44,919 bases of DNA from Spirochaetota bacterium (GCA_018815555.1 JAHIWF010000237.1:1-44919), one strand, 5' to 3'; shown: positions 32,226 to 43,624, counted from the first letter of the stretch. Notes: a model not told the origin generated them from the sequence alone. Numbers and translations: made by a program.

Positions 32226-32405
32226 ATGAAAAAGATTATACAGTTTTTCAAAGACTGTGTAGGAGAGTTGCGCAAGGTTGTCTGGCCGACCCGTGACAAC
32301 GTTGTAGCTTCCACCAAAGTTGTAATCATATCAACTGTCCTCGTCGCAGTATTTCTTGGCGTTATCGACTTCGTCTGCGTCAGGTTGATTGATTTGTTAG
32401 TCTGA
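32226..32405 (+). CDS. secE: Preprotein translocase subunit SecE
   Basis: This 59-aa inner-membrane protein, read directly from the bases, begins MKKIIQFFKDCVGELRKVVW and continues PTRDNVVASTKVVIISTV. It then has a hydrophobic segment and ends LIDLLV, stop TGA at 32403-32405. The E-L-R-K-V-x-W-P-(S/T)-R motif is the SecE amphipathic helix signature, followed by one transmembrane segment (about 33-55). It clamps SecY in the Sec channel. AAGGAG lies 5-9 nt upstream. Short single-TM form, typical outside E. coli. Confidence 0.96.
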   Translation: MKKIIQFFKDCVGELRKVVWPTRDNVVASTKVVIISTVLVAVFLGVIDFVCVRLIDLLV

Positions 32406-32422
32406 TTCGGCCGGTATAGCAT

Positions 32423-32980
32423 ATGGCCAAATCATGGTATGTCCTGCACGTATACTCCGGCTATGAAGCCAAGATCGAGAAAACACTGCGCGTGTATCTC
32501 GCCAATGGTGAAATAGATCCGGCTGTACTCACCGACATAAAAATTCCGAGTGAAGAAGTTGTGGATGTGAAGGACGGCAAGCGCCGTACCAGCAGCCGCA
32601 AGATGCTTCCAGGGTACCTGCTGGTCGAAATGGATCTTCCCGAAGCCAATTGGAAGTCCGCCTGTTCAGTTATAAAAAAGATAAACGGAGTTACCGGTTT
32701 CGTCGGGGCGACAGCTCATAATAAACCGGCACCCATATCTGCTGAGGAGGCTCGCCAGATCCTTCAGCGGGCTGGTGATATCAAGGGCGAGAAACCTGTC
32801 AAGTCGCGCCAGAATTTTTCGGTCGGCGAGCAGGTTAAAATCATCGAGGGTCCCTTCGAGACCTTTACCGGCACCATCGAAGAAGTTATGCATGAAAAAA
32901 GCAAGCTTCGCGTTATGGTCGGTATTTTCGGCCGGGCAACCCCGGTAGAAGTCGACATGCTTCAGGTGGAAAAAGTCTGA
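32423..32980 (+). CDS. nusG: Transcription termination/antitermination protein NusG
   Basis: This 185-aa protein binds RNA polymerase and affects pausing, Rho termination and coupling with ribosomes. The N-terminal NGN domain starts KSWYVLHVYSGYEAKIEKTL and includes LLPGYLLVEM-type core (here MLPGYLLVEMDL). The C-terminal KOW domain has the motif VGEQVKIIEGPF, then FTGTIEEVMHEKSKLRVMVGIFGR. Length fits the family. It follows secE by 17 nt. A 262-nt leader with several hairpins separates it from rplK. Confidence 0.96.
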   Translation: MAKSWYVLHVYSGYEAKIEKTLRVYLANGEIDPAVLTDIKIPSEEVVDVKDGKRRTSSRKMLPGYLLVEMDLPEANWKSACSVIKKINGVTGFVGATAHNKPAPISAEEARQILQRAGDIKGEKPVKSRQNFSVGEQVKIIEGPFETFTGTIEEVMHEKSKLRVMVGIFGRATPVEVDMLQVEKV

Positions 32981-33062
32981 AGCGGCATAGCGGTTGCATA
33001 TCCAGCCGCAGTGATCTTTTAATGCAGCGTTTTAAGCGCTTCTCATAGAACGGTTTGGATGT

Positions 33063-33223
33063 GCCGGGCAAAACCAAGGTTTTGCTCCGGCCTCTCCGCA
33101 TGATGGGAGCCCCCGGCCGATGAATGGTATATGCCTTTCATCAAGCCAGGCCAGGGGGCGCTATCTCCGGCTCTCGTACCCTTAATGGGCGAACCGGAGC
33201 TTTCTGCCACTAATGGCGGAAAG
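33063..33223 (+). promoter_or_regulatory. Structured leader of the rplKAJL genes
   Basis: The 262-nt gap from nusG to rplK holds three hairpins. First, GCCGG+GCAAAACC, loop AA, GGTTTTGC, bulged T, CCGGC (33063-33091). Second, CTCCGG (33165-33170) with CCGGAG (33194-33199), with inner CCC/GGG pairs. Third, CTTTCTGCC (33200-33208) with GGCGGAAAG (33215-33223), one G-U pair, just before the rplK ribosome site. Leaders of rplK-rplA operons often bind L1 for feedback control; assigning which hairpin does so needs structure comparison. Confidence 0.6.
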
Positions 33224-33242
33224 TACCACGAAAGGAGTATTT

Positions 33243-33674
33243 ATGGCAAAGAAAGTGGTCACAGCAATGGTCAAGTTGCAGTGCCCGGCCGGTAAGGCTA
33301 CGCCGGCTCCGCCTGTCGGTCCTGCTCTTGGACCGCATGGTGTGAGTGCCCCCCAGTTCTGTCAGCAGTTTAATGACAGGACCAAGTCTATGGAGCCCGG
33401 ACTTATCATTCCGGCTCTGATTACGGTCTACAAAGACAAGACCTTCACCTTTATCCTCAAAACTCCGCCGGCTTCTGTGCTTATCAAGAAAGCTGCCGGA
33501 ATTGATAAAGGTTCGCCTATTCCGCACAAGCAGAAGGTAGCCAAGGTGCCGCGCGCTAAAATTACCGAAATTGCCAAGCTGAAGCTAAAAGATCTGTCTG
33601 CCAACGATATCGAAGCGGCCGAGAAGATTATCGCCGGTACTGCCCGCAGTATGGGCGTTGAAGTGGAGTGGTAA
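33243..33674 (+). CDS. rplK: 50S ribosomal protein L11
   Basis: This 143-aa protein forms the GTPase-associated region of the large subunit with L10/L12. The sequence matches L11 throughout: [52 protein letters not shown] and the C-terminal [10 protein letters not shown]. The ATG at 33243 has AAAGGAG upstream. The frame extends to 33213 without conservation. rplA starts 2 nt after its stop. Confidence 0.97.
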   Translation: MAKKVVTAMVKLQCPAGKATPAPPVGPALGPHGVSAPQFCQQFNDRTKSMEPGLIIPALITVYKDKTFTFILKTPPASVLIKKAAGIDKGSPIPHKQKVAKVPRAKITEIAKLKLKDLSANDIEAAEKIIAGTARSMGVEVEW

Positions 33675-33676
33675 GC

Positions 33677-34360
33677 ATGAAGCACGGCAAAAAATACCGC
33701 GACGCGGTCAAGAAAATCGATACTGCAAAAATGTATGAAATTGATGAAGCCTGTAAGCTGCTCCAGGAGATCAAGACTGCCAAGTTTGATGAAACTGTAG
33801 AAGTTCATGTCCGGCTGAATCTGAAGAAGAGTCAGACTGTACGTGATACCGTTGTTCTTCCTTTTCAGTTTCGCGGCGAAAAACGCGTACTGGTGTTCTG
33901 CAAGCCGGAAAAGGAAAAAGAGGCCCTCGAGGCTGGCGCTACCTTTGCCGGCAGTGATGAACTGGTCGAGAAAATCAAGGGTGGCTGGATGGATTTCGAT
34001 ATCGCAGTGGCTACTCCGGATATGATGAAGGATGTCGGCCGGCTCGGTATGGTGCTCGGTCGTCGTGGTCTGATGCCCAATCCGAAGACCGGTACTGTAA
34101 CTTTTGACATCAAAGGTGCCATTGCCGAGCTTAAGAAGGGCCGCATCGAATTCCGCGCTGACAAAACCGGTATCGTGCACCTTGCTGTTGGCAAAGTGTC
34201 CATGGATCCGGCCAATCTGGCGGAAAACGTAAAAACCCTGATCGACGAAGTTGTGCGCAAGCGTCCTGCTGATGCAAAAGGCGAATTCGTACAATCAGTG
34301 TATCTGGCTTCTACAATGAGTCCTGGCGTCAAAGTCGCCATGGCCAAGGCGGAGAGGTAA
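33677..34360 (+). CDS. rplA: 50S ribosomal protein L1
   Basis: This 227-aa protein binds 23S rRNA at the L1 stalk and can repress its own operon by binding its mRNA. The conserved blocks are [24 protein letters not shown] and [19 protein letters not shown], plus a C-terminal VKVAMAKAE. The ATG at 33677 has GGAG 8 nt upstream; a GTG at 33668 is only an in-frame alternative. Only 2 nt lie between it and the rplK stop. Confidence 0.97.
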   Translation: MKHGKKYRDAVKKIDTAKMYEIDEACKLLQEIKTAKFDETVEVHVRLNLKKSQTVRDTVVLPFQFRGEKRVLVFCKPEKEKEALEAGATFAGSDELVEKIKGGWMDFDIAVATPDMMKDVGRLGMVLGRRGLMPNPKTGTVTFDIKGAIAELKKGRIEFRADKTGIVHLAVGKVSMDPANLAENVKTLIDEVVRKRPADAKGEFVQSVYLASTMSPGVKVAMAKAER

Positions 34361-34363
34361 TTT

Positions 34364-34900
34364 ATGGCACTTTACGGAAAAAAATTACAACCTAGCAAAG
34401 TCGCCGCCATCGAAGAGGTGACAAGCAAGATTCAGAACAGCCGTGATTTCATCTTTACCGATTACCGCGGACTTACCGTGCAGCAGATTACTGCTCTGCG
34501 CGTTCAGTTGCGTGAAAAGAACGCTGAATATCATGTTATCAAAAACAACTTTGCCCGTTTAGCCTTCGAGAAGCTTAACTTCCCGAATGTAGCGGATTAT
34601 CTGACCGGTCCTACGGCCATTGCCTTTGCCGGCGATGATTCTAACGAAGTAGCCAAGGTTTTGGTCGATTTTGCCAAAGAAAATCCGGTAAAGCTCAAGG
34701 GCGGCATTGTAGACAAGAATGTCTATAACACTGCCCAGATGGAAGCTTTCTCCAGACTGCCCGGCAAGAATCAGCTCATCTCGATGTTGATGAGTGCGAT
34801 GAATGCTCCTCTGCAGAACCTGGTGTATGCCATCAATGGTGTTCCCACCAAACTGGTGCGCACCCTGCAAGCTGTAGCCGATCAGAAGGCCGGAAAATAA
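34364..34900 (+). CDS. rplJ: 50S ribosomal protein L10
   Basis: This 178-aa protein carries the L12 stalk. Conserved L10 features are the segment [24 protein letters not shown], then [28 protein letters not shown] and the C-terminal [11 protein letters not shown], where L12 dimers bind the preceding helix. It starts 3 nt after the rplA stop, with a GGAGAGG-type site. The 147-nt gap before rplL contains a UUCG-loop hairpin. Confidence 0.96.
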   Translation: MALYGKKLQPSKVAAIEEVTSKIQNSRDFIFTDYRGLTVQQITALRVQLREKNAEYHVIKNNFARLAFEKLNFPNVADYLTGPTAIAFAGDDSNEVAKVLVDFAKENPVKLKGGIVDKNVYNTAQMEAFSRLPGKNQLISMLMSAMNAPLQNLVYAINGVPTKLVRTLQAVADQKAGK

Positions 34901-35000
34901 GCCTTCTGCCTATTGTTCATAGTGCGGTCAGGCTTCGGAGACGCTGCCGTTCCTGTCCGCTTTGAAGGATGCACATCATCTTGTATGGTGATGTATCCGG

Positions 35001-35016
35001 CCGTTCTTCGGAACGG
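35001..35016 (+). promoter_or_regulatory. UUCG tetraloop hairpin between rplJ and rplL
   Basis: CCGTTC (35001-35006), loop TTCG, GAACGG (35011-35016), a perfect 6-bp stem with the very stable UUCG loop, followed after TATCCG by TTTTT. Another stem ACATCATC / GGTGATGT (one G-U pair) lies upstream near 34974-34993. May be a partial attenuator or a processing signal that adjusts L12 supply. Confidence 0.6.
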
Positions 35017-35047
35017 TATCCGTTTTTAGCCATAAGGAGAAGATAAT

Positions 35048-35434
35048 ATGGCAGCACTTACTACTGATCAGATTCTGGACGCAATTGCCAGCATGACCGT
35101 GCTCGAAGTTTCCGAGCTTGTTAAGGCCATGGAAGAGAAATTCGGCGTTACCGCCGCCGCCCCGGTTGCCATGGCTGCCGGTCCTGCTGCCGGCCCCGCC
35201 GCTGCTGCTGAAGAGCAGACTGAATTCACCGTGATCCTCAAGAGCGGTGTTCCGGCCGACAAAAAGATCGCCATCATCAAGGAAGTCCGCACCATTACTG
35301 GTCTGGGCCTCAAGGAAGCCAAGGATCTGGTTGAAGCCGGTGACAAACCTCTTAAAGAAGGTATTGCCAAGGATGAAGCCGAGAAGATCAAGAAAGCCAT
35401 CACCGAAGCCGGTGGCGCTGTTGAGATCAAATAA
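35048..35434 (+). CDS. rplL: 50S ribosomal protein L7/L12
   Basis: This 128-aa stalk protein recruits translation factors. N-terminal dimerisation domain (about 1-35, [19 protein letters not shown]), Ala/Pro-rich hinge (about 36-52: [17 protein letters not shown]) and C-terminal domain beginning [10 protein letters not shown], with [21 protein letters not shown]. The length is typical (about 120-130). AAGGAGAAG lies before the ATG. A long hairpin separates it from rpoB. Confidence 0.97.
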   Translation: MAALTTDQILDAIASMTVLEVSELVKAMEEKFGVTAAAPVAMAAGPAAGPAAAAEEQTEFTVILKSGVPADKKIAIIKEVRTITGLGLKEAKDLVEAGDKPLKEGIAKDEAEKIKKAITEAGGAVEIK

Positions 35435-35460
35435 GGTCTTTTACAAAAAAAACTAAACTC

Positions 35461-35496
35461 AAACCGCAGAAAACAGCAGGCTGTTTTCTGCGGTTT
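35461..35496 (+). promoter_or_regulatory. Perfect 16-bp stem-loop between rplL and rpoB
   Basis: AAACCGCAGAAAACAG (35461-35476), loop CAGG, CTGTTTTCTGCGGTTT (35481-35496). There is no U-tract after it (GGTCGTGTC), so it is not a simple terminator. In E. coli the same place holds an attenuator and an RNase III site that lower rpoBC relative to L12; the equal position suggests the same purpose. Confidence 0.85.
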
Positions 35497-35589
35497 GGTC
35501 GTGTCTTACTGCAAGAGAGGGGTGGCTTCCGGCTCGCCGGTAGTCTCCATGATGTAAAAAAATGACCCAATTCTTTCCAGGGGGTAATG

Positions 35590-38500
35590 ATGGCTTATAC
35601 CGAACACAAGATTGTCCGTAAATATGTCGGCAAGGATTATAAAGAGGCTCGTGAGCTTCCTAATCTTATAGATATCCAGCTTTCCAGTTTTGAGCGCTTC
35701 CTCCAGCACGACAAGGTGCTCAAAGGCAATGTGCCCGACATTCAGGGACTCGAAGAAGTGTTCCGGACCACCTTCCCGATTGAAAGTCCGAACGGCGACA
35801 TGCTGCTCGAGTATGAGCATTACCAGCTGGATGATACTGCCATCAAGTATACCGAGTTTGAGTGCAAGCAGAAGGGTATTACCTATGCCATTCCGCTGAA
35901 AGCCCGGATCAACCTGGTTTTTCAAAAAACCGGTGAGATCAGACAGAAAGATATTTATCTGGGTGATATTCCCCTGATGACCGATCGGGGAACATTTATT
36001 ATTAATGGCGCGGAGCGTGTTGTTGTCTCCCAGATTCACCGTTCGCCCGGTGTAATATTTTGTCACGAAAAAGGAATCTATAGCGCACGGATCATTCCGT
36101 ATCGCGGTTCCTGGCTGGAATTCGAGATTGACCAGAAAAAAGAACTCATTTACGCCAAAATTGACCGCAAGAAGCGTATTCTCGGCAGCATGTTCCTGCG
36201 TGCCATCGGCCTTGAAACGCGTGAAGATATTATTGCAGCATTTTATAAAACCAAAGAAATCAAAATTTCCGAAGAACGCGAAGACCGTGATGCAGCGGTT
36301 GGAGCGATTCTGTCCAGCGCTATCAAAATTGATCAGGATGGTGAGTCCCGTACCTTGTACCGTGCCGGTGACAAGTTGCACCTGCATGATGTCGACGAGT
36401 TGGTTGCCCAGAATATAACCACTCTCAAGGTTATAGACTTCCAGCATAAAGACGGTTTGCACTGGAATATGATCCTGAACTGCCTCGAGCGCGAGGACAT
36501 CAAGCTCATTAAAGAAGATCCGGACCAGGACGAGCCTACCCGCAGTGACGCCCTTTCCGCGGTGTATGCGACGCTCATGCCCGGTGAGCCTATCACCATC
36601 GAAAACGCCGAACGCGATCTGCACAGCCTGTTCTTCAGCACCCGCCGCTATGACCTGGGTAAGGTCGGACGCTACAAACTTAACAAAAAATTCGACTACG
36701 ATGTGCCGGTAAAAGATTATACTCTTGTGCGTGAAGATATTATCGCTACCATGAACTACCTCATGACCGTGTACTATGGCGAGAACAACCTCGATGATAT
36801 CGATCATCTGGGCAATCGCCGCATCCGGTCGGTAGGCGAGCTTTTGGCCAACGTTATGAAGAGCGCCTTCAGCCGCATGGAGCGCATCGCCAAAGAGCGC
36901 ATGAGCCTGAAGGAGACCGACACGATCCGGCCTCAGGATCTGATTTCCATCAAGCCGATTGTTGCCGCCATCAAGGAATTCTTCGGTTCCAGCCAGCTGT
37001 CGCAGTTTATGGACCAGGTTAACCCGCTGGCAGAACTGACCCACAAGCGCCGCCTGAACGCGCTGGGCCCCGGCGGTCTTTCCCGCGACCGTGCCGGCTT
37101 TGAGGTTCGTGACGTACACTATACCCATTACGGCCGCATGTGCCCGATCGAGACTCCTGAAGGTCCGAACATCGGTCTGATTGTTTCACTGGCCAGTTAT
37201 ACGACTGTTAACGAGTACGGTTTCCTTGAAACTCCGTACCGCAAGGTTATTGAGGGCAAGGCGACTGAAGACATCGAATTCCTGTCGGCCATGGATGAGG
37301 ACAAGTATCATATCGCCCAGGCCAGCGCCGTTATCAACGACAAAGGCGAGTTCCAGACCGAAACCGTATCCTGCCGCCACCAGGGTGACTATACCATGCG
37401 CAAGCCGGACGACCTGCAGTACATGGACGTTTCACCCAAGCAGGTTATCTCGGTCTCAGCCGCGCTCATCCCCTTTCTGGAGCACGACGACGCCAACCGT
37501 ACCCTCATGGGCTCGAACATGCAGCGCCAGGCAGTACCGCTGATCTTTACCGATCCGCCGCGGGTGGGTACCGGTATGGAATCCAAAATTGCCTACGACT
37601 CTGGTGTGCTTATAAAAGCCAAACGTTCCGGTGTGGTCAGCTTTGTCGATGCCTTCCGCGTAATCATCCAGCCGGATGAAGCCCCGGAAGCCCGTGATGA
37701 ATATCTGCTTATCAAGTACCAGCGTACCAACCAGGACACCTGTTACAATCAGCGTCCTATCGTCAAGTTTGGCGAGAAGATTCTCAAGGGTCAGGTTGTT
37801 GCCGACGGTCCGGCTACCAAAGACGGCGAGCTGGCTTTGGGCCGCAATATCGTTGCCGGGTTTGTACCCTGGAACGGTTACAACTATGAGGACGCCATTC
37901 TTATATCCGAGCGTGTAGTACGTGAAGACATGTTCACGTCTATCCATATCAAGGAGTATCAGATCGAGGTGCGCGAAACCAAGCTTGGTCCGGAACGCAT
38001 TACCCGTGATATTCCCAATACTTCCGAGAAGAGCCTGGATAACCTGGATGCCGAGGGCATTATCCGCCAGGGCGCTAAAATCAAGGCCGGCGATATTCTG
38101 GTTGGTAAGGTAACGCCAAAGAGCGAGACCGAAACCACTCCGGAGTTCAAGCTGCTTAACTCTATCTTCGGCGAGAAAGCCAAAGACGTGCGCGACAGTT
38201 CACTGCGCGTGCCGCACGGTATCGAAGGTACCATCATTGACGTACAGCGCCTGAAGCGCTCCGCCAACGATGATCTTTCTCCCGGTGTGGAAGAAGTAGT
38301 AAAGGTTCTGATCGCTGCCAAGCGCAAGCTGAAGGAAGGCGACAAGATGGCCGGTCGCCACGGAAACAAGGGTATCGTTGCCCGCGTGCTGCCGATTGAG
38401 GAAATGCCGTATCTCGAAGACGGTACTCCGCTGGACATCTGCCTTAATCCGCTGGGCGTACCCAGCCGTATGAATATCGGCCAGATTATGGAAACCGAGC

Positions 38501-39084
38501 TCGGCTGGGCAGCCAGTACCCTCGGTGAGTGGTACAGCTGTCCGGTATTCCAGTCGCCCGATCAGGACATGATCGAGCAGAAGCTGCAGGATGCCGGGTT
38601 GCCGGCCGCCTGTAAATCCAATGTGCGCGACGGCAAGACTGGCGAATTCTTCCAGAATCCGGTAACGGTCGGCGTGGTTTACTTCATGAAACTTTCGCAC
38701 CTTGTAGACGACAAGATGCATGCCCGTTCTACCGGTCCGTATTCGCTGGTAACTCAGCAGCCTCTGGGCGGTAAAGCCCAGTTCGGTGGTCAGCGTCTTG
38801 GTGAAATGGAAGTCTGGGCACTGGAAGCCTATGGTGCGGCCAATGTTCTGCAGGAGCTGCTTACCATAAAGTCCGATGATATGACCGGTCGCGCTAAAGT
38901 CTATGAATCTATCGTAAAGGGCGAGCCGCATACCGCAGCCGGTGTGCCGGAAGCCTTTAACGTAATGGTTCAGGAATTGCGCGGCCTGGCTCTGGATATG
39001 CGTATCTTTGACGCCAAAAACAAACAGATCGCCCTTACTGAACGCGACGAAGATCTGATTGCCAAACAGAGCAGCAACTTTTAA
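35590..39084 (+). CDS. rpoB: RNA polymerase beta subunit
   Basis: This 1164-aa subunit of core RNA polymerase forms one side of the active cleft. The rifampicin region reads [20 protein letters not shown] and then [12 protein letters not shown]. The residue matching E. coli Ser531 is Asn here (N490, codon AAC at 37057-37059), the change linked to natural rifampicin resistance of spirochaetes. Other landmarks are [50 protein letters not shown], and the C-terminal [18 protein letters not shown]. Two ATGs adjoin (35587, 35590); the second fits the AGGGGG site better. rpoC follows after 11 nt. Confidence 0.98.
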   Translation: MAYTEHKIVRKYVGKDYKEARELPNLIDIQLSSFERFLQHDKVLKGNVPDIQGLEEVFRTTFPIESPNGDMLLEYEHYQLDDTAIKYTEFECKQKGITYAIPLKARINLVFQKTGEIRQKDIYLGDIPLMTDRGTFIINGAERVVVSQIHRSPGVIFCHEKGIYSARIIPYRGSWLEFEIDQKKELIYAKIDRKKRILGSMFLRAIGLETREDIIAAFYKTKEIKISEEREDRDAAVGAILSSAIKIDQDGESRTLYRAGDKLHLHDVDELVAQNITTLKVIDFQHKDGLHWNMILNCLEREDIKLIKEDPDQDEPTRSDALSAVYATLMPGEPITIENAERDLHSLFFSTRRYDLGKVGRYKLNKKFDYDVPVKDYTLVREDIIATMNYLMTVYYGENNLDDIDHLGNRRIRSVGELLANVMKSAFSRMERIAKERMSLKETDTIRPQDLISIKPIVAAIKEFFGSSQLSQFMDQVNPLAELTHKRRLNALGPGGLSRDRAGFEVRDVHYTHYGRMCPIETPEGPNIGLIVSLASYTTVNEYGFLETPYRKVIEGKATEDIEFLSAMDEDKYHIAQASAVINDKGEFQTETVSCRHQGDYTMRKPDDLQYMDVSPKQVISVSAALIPFLEHDDANRTLMGSNMQRQAVPLIFTDPPRVGTGMESKIAYDSGVLIKAKRSGVVSFVDAFRVIIQPDEAPEARDEYLLIKYQRTNQDTCYNQRPIVKFGEKILKGQVVADGPATKDGELALGRNIVAGFVPWNGYNYEDAILISERVVREDMFTSIHIKEYQIEVRETKLGPERITRDIPNTSEKSLDNLDAEGIIRQGAKIKAGDILVGKVTPKSETETTPEFKLLNSIFGEKAKDVRDSSLRVPHGIEGTIIDVQRLKRSANDDLSPGVEEVVKVLIAAKRKLKEGDKMAGRHGNKGIVARVLPIEEMPYLEDGTPLDICLNPLGVPSRMNIGQIMETELGWAASTLGEWYSCPVFQSPDQDMIEQKLQDAGLPAACKSNVRDGKTGEFFQNPVTVGVVYFMKLSHLVDDKMHARSTGPYSLVTQQPLGGKAQFGGQRLGEMEVWALEAYGAANVLQELLTIKSDDMTGRAKVYESIVKGEPHTAAGVPEAFNVMVQELRGLALDMRIFDAKNKQIALTERDEDLIAKQSSNF

Positions 39085-39095
39085 GGGGAGCCTAC

Positions 39096-42000
39096 ATGAG
39101 AGATATTCAGGACTTTGACAGTATAATGATTCGCCTCGCCAGCCCGGATCTGATCCGCAGCTGGAGTTATGGCGAAGTCAAGAAGCCCGAAACCATCAAT
39201 TATCGCACCTTGCGCCCCGAGAAAGACGGTCTGTTCTGCGAGCGCATTTTCGGTACCACCAAAGAGTGGGAATGCTTCTGCGGAAAATTTAAATCGATAC
39301 GTTATAAAGGTGTAATCTGCGATCGCTGCGGTGTCGAGGTTACCCACTTTAAGGTCCGGCGCGAGCGCATGGGCCACATCGAACTGGCCAGCCCAGTTTC
39401 GCATATCTGGTTTTACCGATCCGTTCCTTCGCGCATGGGTTTGCTGCTGGATCTTCCGGTGGCGGCTTTGCGTTCTGTTCTGTATTATGAAAAGTTCATT
39501 GTTATTGACGCCGGTGATACCGACCTCAAGAAGATGCAGCTGCTGACAGAGGAAGATTACAACGAAGCCCAGGATCGTTTTGGCGGTGCCTTCACCGCCG
39601 GTATGGGTGCCGAATCTATCCGCCAGCTGCTCGAAGGCATCGACCTTGACGAAATGGCCGCCGAGCTGCGGGCCAAGATGATCGAGAAGGGTGCCAAGAG
39701 CGACAAGCGTCTGCTTAAGCGTATCGAAATCGTCGAGAGCTTCCGCGGCTCCGGCAACCGTCCCGAGTGGATGATTCTGGACGCCATTCCGGTTATTCCG
39801 CCGGAACTGCGCCCGATGGTCCAGCTGGATGGTGGTCGCTTTGCAACCTCCGATCTGAATGATCTGTACCGCCGCGTCATCAACCGCAATAACCGTCTCC
39901 GCCGCCTGCAGGGTCTGAACGCTCCCGATATCATCATCCGCAATGAGAAGCGTATGTTGCAGGAAGCTGTAGATGCCCTGTTCGACAACAGCAAGAAAAA
40001 ACGGGTTGTAAAAGGCGCTTCCAACCGTCCGCTTAAATCACTGTCCGACATGCTTAAGGGAAAGCAGGGGCGTTTCCGCCAGAACCTGCTGGGTAAGCGC
40101 GTGGACTACTCCGGTCGTTCGGTAATCGTGGTCGGTCCTGAACTCAAATTGCATCAGTGCGGTCTTCCAACCAAGATGGCTCTCGAGCTGTTCAAGCCCT
40201 TCATTATGAAGAAGCTGGTGGAGAAGGACGTAGTTTATAATATTAAAAAGGCCAAGATGTTGGTCGAGCAGGAGACTCCGGAAGTTTTCGCCGTTCTGGA
40301 CGAAGTCGTCCGCGAACATCCGGTGATGCTCAACCGCGCGCCGACTCTGCACCGTCTGGGTATTCAGGCTTTTGAGCCGGTTCTGGTCGAAGGCAAAGCC
40401 ATCAAGCTGCACCCGCTGGTATGTAAGGCCTTTAATGCCGACTTTGATGGTGACCAGATGGCCGTGCATGTGCCGCTTACTTCGGCCGCGCAGGCTGAAT
40501 GCTGGACCCTGATGCTTTCCAGCCGGAACCTGCTGGACCCTGCCAACGGCAAGACCATCGTATATCCCTCGCAGGATATGGTATTGGGTATCTATTACCT
40601 GATGCGCGACAAGCCTAAAGCCAAAGGTGAAGGCAAGCGTTATACCGGTCCGGAAGAATGCTATATGGCTTGTGACCACGGGTCCTGCGACTGGGAAGCG
40701 TTGATTAAAGTTCCGGCACCCAAACGTCCGGTCTGGAGCAGTCTCGGGGTGGAGGATCAGGGAGCCAATGAAGGCACTCCTATCGTCACTACGCCGGCAC
40801 GCCTCTTGTTCAATGAAGCGATGCCGCCGCAGGTGCCCTATATCAATTACTCGATGGGTGAAAAAGATATTCGTCAGCTCATCGAGTGGGTGCACCGCAC
40901 TGAAGGTTCCTATATAACTGTTGTCATGCTCGATGCCATCAAAGATATGGGCTTTAAATATGCCACCTTCTTTGGTGCTACCATCGGTATGGATGATATT
41001 ATTATCCCGGCCGAGAAATATACCATGATTGACGCTGCCAACACCAAGGTAAGCAACATCCAGGAACAGTATCTGGCCGGACATATTACCCAGGAAGAGC
41101 GCTATAACCAGGTTGTTGAAGTTTGGTCCAAGACCAACGAAGACGTAACTGCGGTTATGATGAAGAATCTGGAGCGTCATAAAGACGGCTTCAACAACAT
41201 CTTCATGATGGCGCACTCCGGTGCCCGCGGTTCTAAAAACCAGATCCGTCAGCTTGCCGGTATGCGCGGTCTTATGGCCAAGCCGGGTGGTGACATTATC
41301 GAACTGCCGATCCGCTCCAACTTTAAGGAAGGCCTCTCGGTTATCGAGTTCTTTATCTCTACCAACGGTGCTCGTAAAGGTCTGGCCGATACCGCGCTTA
41401 AAACTGCCGACGCCGGTTATCTTACCCGTCGTCTGGTGGATATTGCCCAGGATGTGGTGGTCAATGAAGACGACTGTGGTACCATCAACGGTATCATGCA
41501 GATTGCCATCAAAGACGGTGAAGATATTATCGAGACGCTTAAAGAACGTATTGTCGGTCGCTATACGCTCGAACGCATCAAGCATCCTATCACCGACGAA
41601 CTGATCATTGATGTAAATGAAGAAATTACCGAAGATTTGGCCACCAAAATCGAGCAGGCCGGTGTAGAGTCGGTTACCATCCGTACTGTATTAACCTGCG
41701 AAGCCCGGCACGGCGTCTGCCGCAAGTGCTACGGCCGGAACCTGGCCAGCGGCCGGACGGTGGAGATCGGCGAGGCTGTCGGTATTATTGCCGCTCAGTC
41801 CATCGGTCAGCCCGGTACCCAGCTTACCATGCGTACCTTCCATATTGGTGGTGCGGCAACCAAGGCCTCCGAAGAAAACCGCATCGCACTCAAGTATCCG
41901 GTTCTGGTTACCGCCATCGAAGGCCTGCATGTAATGCTGCCGAACGGCCATCAGCTGTTTACCCGCAAGGGTTACCTGACGACCTGCAAAGTGTTCGGCG

Positions 42001-43457
42001 AGTGGACCTTCGAGAAAGGTGACAAAACACTGATCGAAGACGGCCGCCGTATCCTTAAAGGTGACGAGTTGATCAAGCGCAAGAATGGTGAAGTTGTTGT
42101 TGCTACGGACATTTCCTACGCCCGCATCATCGGCAACCGTTTCCTCTCTATCGCCCAGGAGGCTCGCGCAGAAGTTCGAAACGGTTCGGAAATCCTGGCC
42201 GCCATCAATGATGTGGTGCCGGCCGGAGTTGCGCTGGCAACCTTCGACCCCTTCGCCGATCCTATCATCTCCGAGCATGACGGCTATGTCCGTTATGAAG
42301 ATATTATTCCCGGGTCTACCTTGAAGGAAGAAATCAACGAGGATACCGGTAACGTCGAGAAGAAGATTACTGATTTTACCAGTGACCGAGATACCAAGCA
42401 GCCGCGTGTAGTAATTGCTGATGAAGCCGGAAACGAAATCATCACCTATCTGCTGCCGGGTGGCGCTTATCTTAATGTGGACGATGGCGAATCGATCAAG
42501 GCCGGCCGCATTCTGGCCAAAACCCTGAAAGAAGGCGCCCGGGCCATGGACATCGTAGGCGGTCTGCCGCGGGTAGGCGAGCTTTTTGAGGCCCGCAAGC
42601 CCAAGACTCCGACCGTTCTGGCTATGGTTTCCGGAAAAATATCAATCCGCGGTATCGTCAAGGGCAAGCGCGTCATCTTTGTCATGGATATTTTTGGCAA
42701 AGAGTACAAGCATCTTGTTCCGGTTGGACGCAGGCTGCTGGTACGCGATGGTGACTCTGTCGAGGCCGGCGATAAGCTGTGCGACGGCAATCCGAGCCCC
42801 CATGAGATTATGGCCATCTTGGGTGAACATGCCTGTCAGCGCTTTATCATGGATGAAGTTCAGCAGGTGTACCGTATCCAGGGTGTTGCCATCAACGACA
42901 AGCACATCGGCGTTATAGTACGTCAGATGATGAAAAAGGTTGAAATCGTCGCCCCCGGAGATACCCGCTTTATCTATGGTCAGCATATCGATAAGTACCG
43001 CTTCCATGAGGAAAACCGGCGCGTGTCGGCCGAAGGTGGTCAACCTTCGATCGCCCGTCCCTTGCTGATCGGTATTACCCGGGCTGCACTCAAGATTGAC
43101 TCCTTCATCTCGGCCGCTTCTTTCCAGGAAACGACCAAGGTGCTGACCGATGCCGCTATTGCCGGTGCCGTGGATACTCTGCATGGCCTGAAGGAAAATG
43201 TGGCCATCGGTCACTTGATTCCTGCCGGTACCGGTATGCGTCAATATAAGGGCGTAAAACTTTCCGACGGTGACCATGACGATATCGACCTCTATGTTAC
43301 CGAGATCATCGAACAGCGCAAAAAAGAACGCGAGATGGCCGCAATTCCCGAAGGTTTCGACCAGAACGGCTATGGCTATCAGGATGATATCGGCTTTGAA
43401 GAGGATACCACCTTCGAGAATGACGAAGGATTCAGTCCGGTAGACGAAGACGAATAA
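39096..43457 (+). CDS. rpoC: RNA polymerase beta' subunit
   Basis: This 1453-aa subunit holds the catalytic magnesium. Zinc-finger 1 has Cys residues in CFCGKFKS and VICDRCGVE. The active-site motif [10 protein letters not shown] gives catalytic Asp at 449, 451 and 453. Bridge-helix and trigger-loop blocks follow (e.g. [20 protein letters not shown] and [16 protein letters not shown]). The second zinc site is [17 protein letters not shown] lies just upstream of the ATG. The C-terminal 40 residues are acidic and poorly conserved. Its end is followed by a hairpin whose loop carries the rpsL -35 element. Confidence 0.98.
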   Translation: MRDIQDFDSIMIRLASPDLIRSWSYGEVKKPETINYRTLRPEKDGLFCERIFGTTKEWECFCGKFKSIRYKGVICDRCGVEVTHFKVRRERMGHIELASPVSHIWFYRSVPSRMGLLLDLPVAALRSVLYYEKFIVIDAGDTDLKKMQLLTEEDYNEAQDRFGGAFTAGMGAESIRQLLEGIDLDEMAAELRAKMIEKGAKSDKRLLKRIEIVESFRGSGNRPEWMILDAIPVIPPELRPMVQLDGGRFATSDLNDLYRRVINRNNRLRRLQGLNAPDIIIRNEKRMLQEAVDALFDNSKKKRVVKGASNRPLKSLSDMLKGKQGRFRQNLLGKRVDYSGRSVIVVGPELKLHQCGLPTKMALELFKPFIMKKLVEKDVVYNIKKAKMLVEQETPEVFAVLDEVVREHPVMLNRAPTLHRLGIQAFEPVLVEGKAIKLHPLVCKAFNADFDGDQMAVHVPLTSAAQAECWTLMLSSRNLLDPANGKTIVYPSQDMVLGIYYLMRDKPKAKGEGKRYTGPEECYMACDHGSCDWEALIKVPAPKRPVWSSLGVEDQGANEGTPIVTTPARLLFNEAMPPQVPYINYSMGEKDIRQLIEWVHRTEGSYITVVMLDAIKDMGFKYATFFGATIGMDDIIIPAEKYTMIDAANTKVSNIQEQYLAGHITQEERYNQVVEVWSKTNEDVTAVMMKNLERHKDGFNNIFMMAHSGARGSKNQIRQLAGMRGLMAKPGGDIIELPIRSNFKEGLSVIEFFISTNGARKGLADTALKTADAGYLTRRLVDIAQDVVVNEDDCGTINGIMQIAIKDGEDIIETLKERIVGRYTLERIKHPITDELIIDVNEEITEDLATKIEQAGVESVTIRTVLTCEARHGVCRKCYGRNLASGRTVEIGEAVGIIAAQSIGQPGTQLTMRTFHIGGAATKASEENRIALKYPVLVTAIEGLHVMLPNGHQLFTRKGYLTTCKVFGEWTFEKGDKTLIEDGRRILKGDELIKRKNGEVVVATDISYARIIGNRFLSIAQEARAEVRNGSEILAAINDVVPAGVALATFDPFADPIISEHDGYVRYEDIIPGSTLKEEINEDTGNVEKKITDFTSDRDTKQPRVVIADEAGNEIITYLLPGGAYLNVDDGESIKAGRILAKTLKEGARAMDIVGGLPRVGELFEARKPKTPTVLAMVSGKISIRGIVKGKRVIFVMDIFGKEYKHLVPVGRRLLVRDGDSVEAGDKLCDGNPSPHEIMAILGEHACQRFIMDEVQQVYRIQGVAINDKHIGVIVRQMMKKVEIVAPGDTRFIYGQHIDKYRFHEENRRVSAEGGQPSIARPLLIGITRAALKIDSFISAASFQETTKVLTDAAIAGAVDTLHGLKENVAIGHLIPAGTGMRQYKGVKLSDGDHDDIDLYVTEIIEQRKKEREMAAIPEGFDQNGYGYQDDIGFEEDTTFENDEGFSPVDEDE

Positions 43458-43476
43458 GCGTCCCCGGTTCAGTGTA

Positions 43477-43513
43477 CCTGCCCGGTCCCTCATTGACACG
43501 GGCAGGCTGTTTT
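43477..43513 (+). terminator. Candidate rpoC terminator overlapping the rpsL promoter
   Basis: Stem CCTGCCCG (43477-43484) / CGGGCAGG (43499-43506), 8 bp, loop of 14 nt, followed by CTGTTTTC. The U-tract is short, so termination may be partial. The loop contains TTGACA, the -35 of the next promoter. Confidence 0.6.
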
Positions 43514-43520
43514 CTATATT
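43493..43520 (+). promoter_or_regulatory. rpsL-rpsG promoter
   Basis: Perfect TTGACA (43493-43498), 16-bp spacer, TATATT (43515-43520; 5 of 6). The start would be near 43527, giving a leader of about 98 nt before rpsL. Confidence 0.75.
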
Positions 43521-43624
43521 GTATTGGCTCAGTGCGTCTATCCAACGCATTGTTAAGTTGCTCGTGTACCAAGATTTCGCCGGATCATGCTGAGTTCCGG
43601 TCCAAGTTAGGAGACTTAGGTTTC

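Noticed and set aside
35506-37128. 540-residue open frame antisense to rpoB
   Set aside because: It is an antisense shadow of rpoB codon bias; no family motifs, and rpoB is unquestionable.
40038-41585. 515-residue open frame antisense to rpoC
   Set aside because: Same reason; it covers the catalytic core of rpoC.
43472-43624. 51-residue extension of S12
   Set aside because: It runs through the terminator and promoter; S12 conservation starts at 43625.
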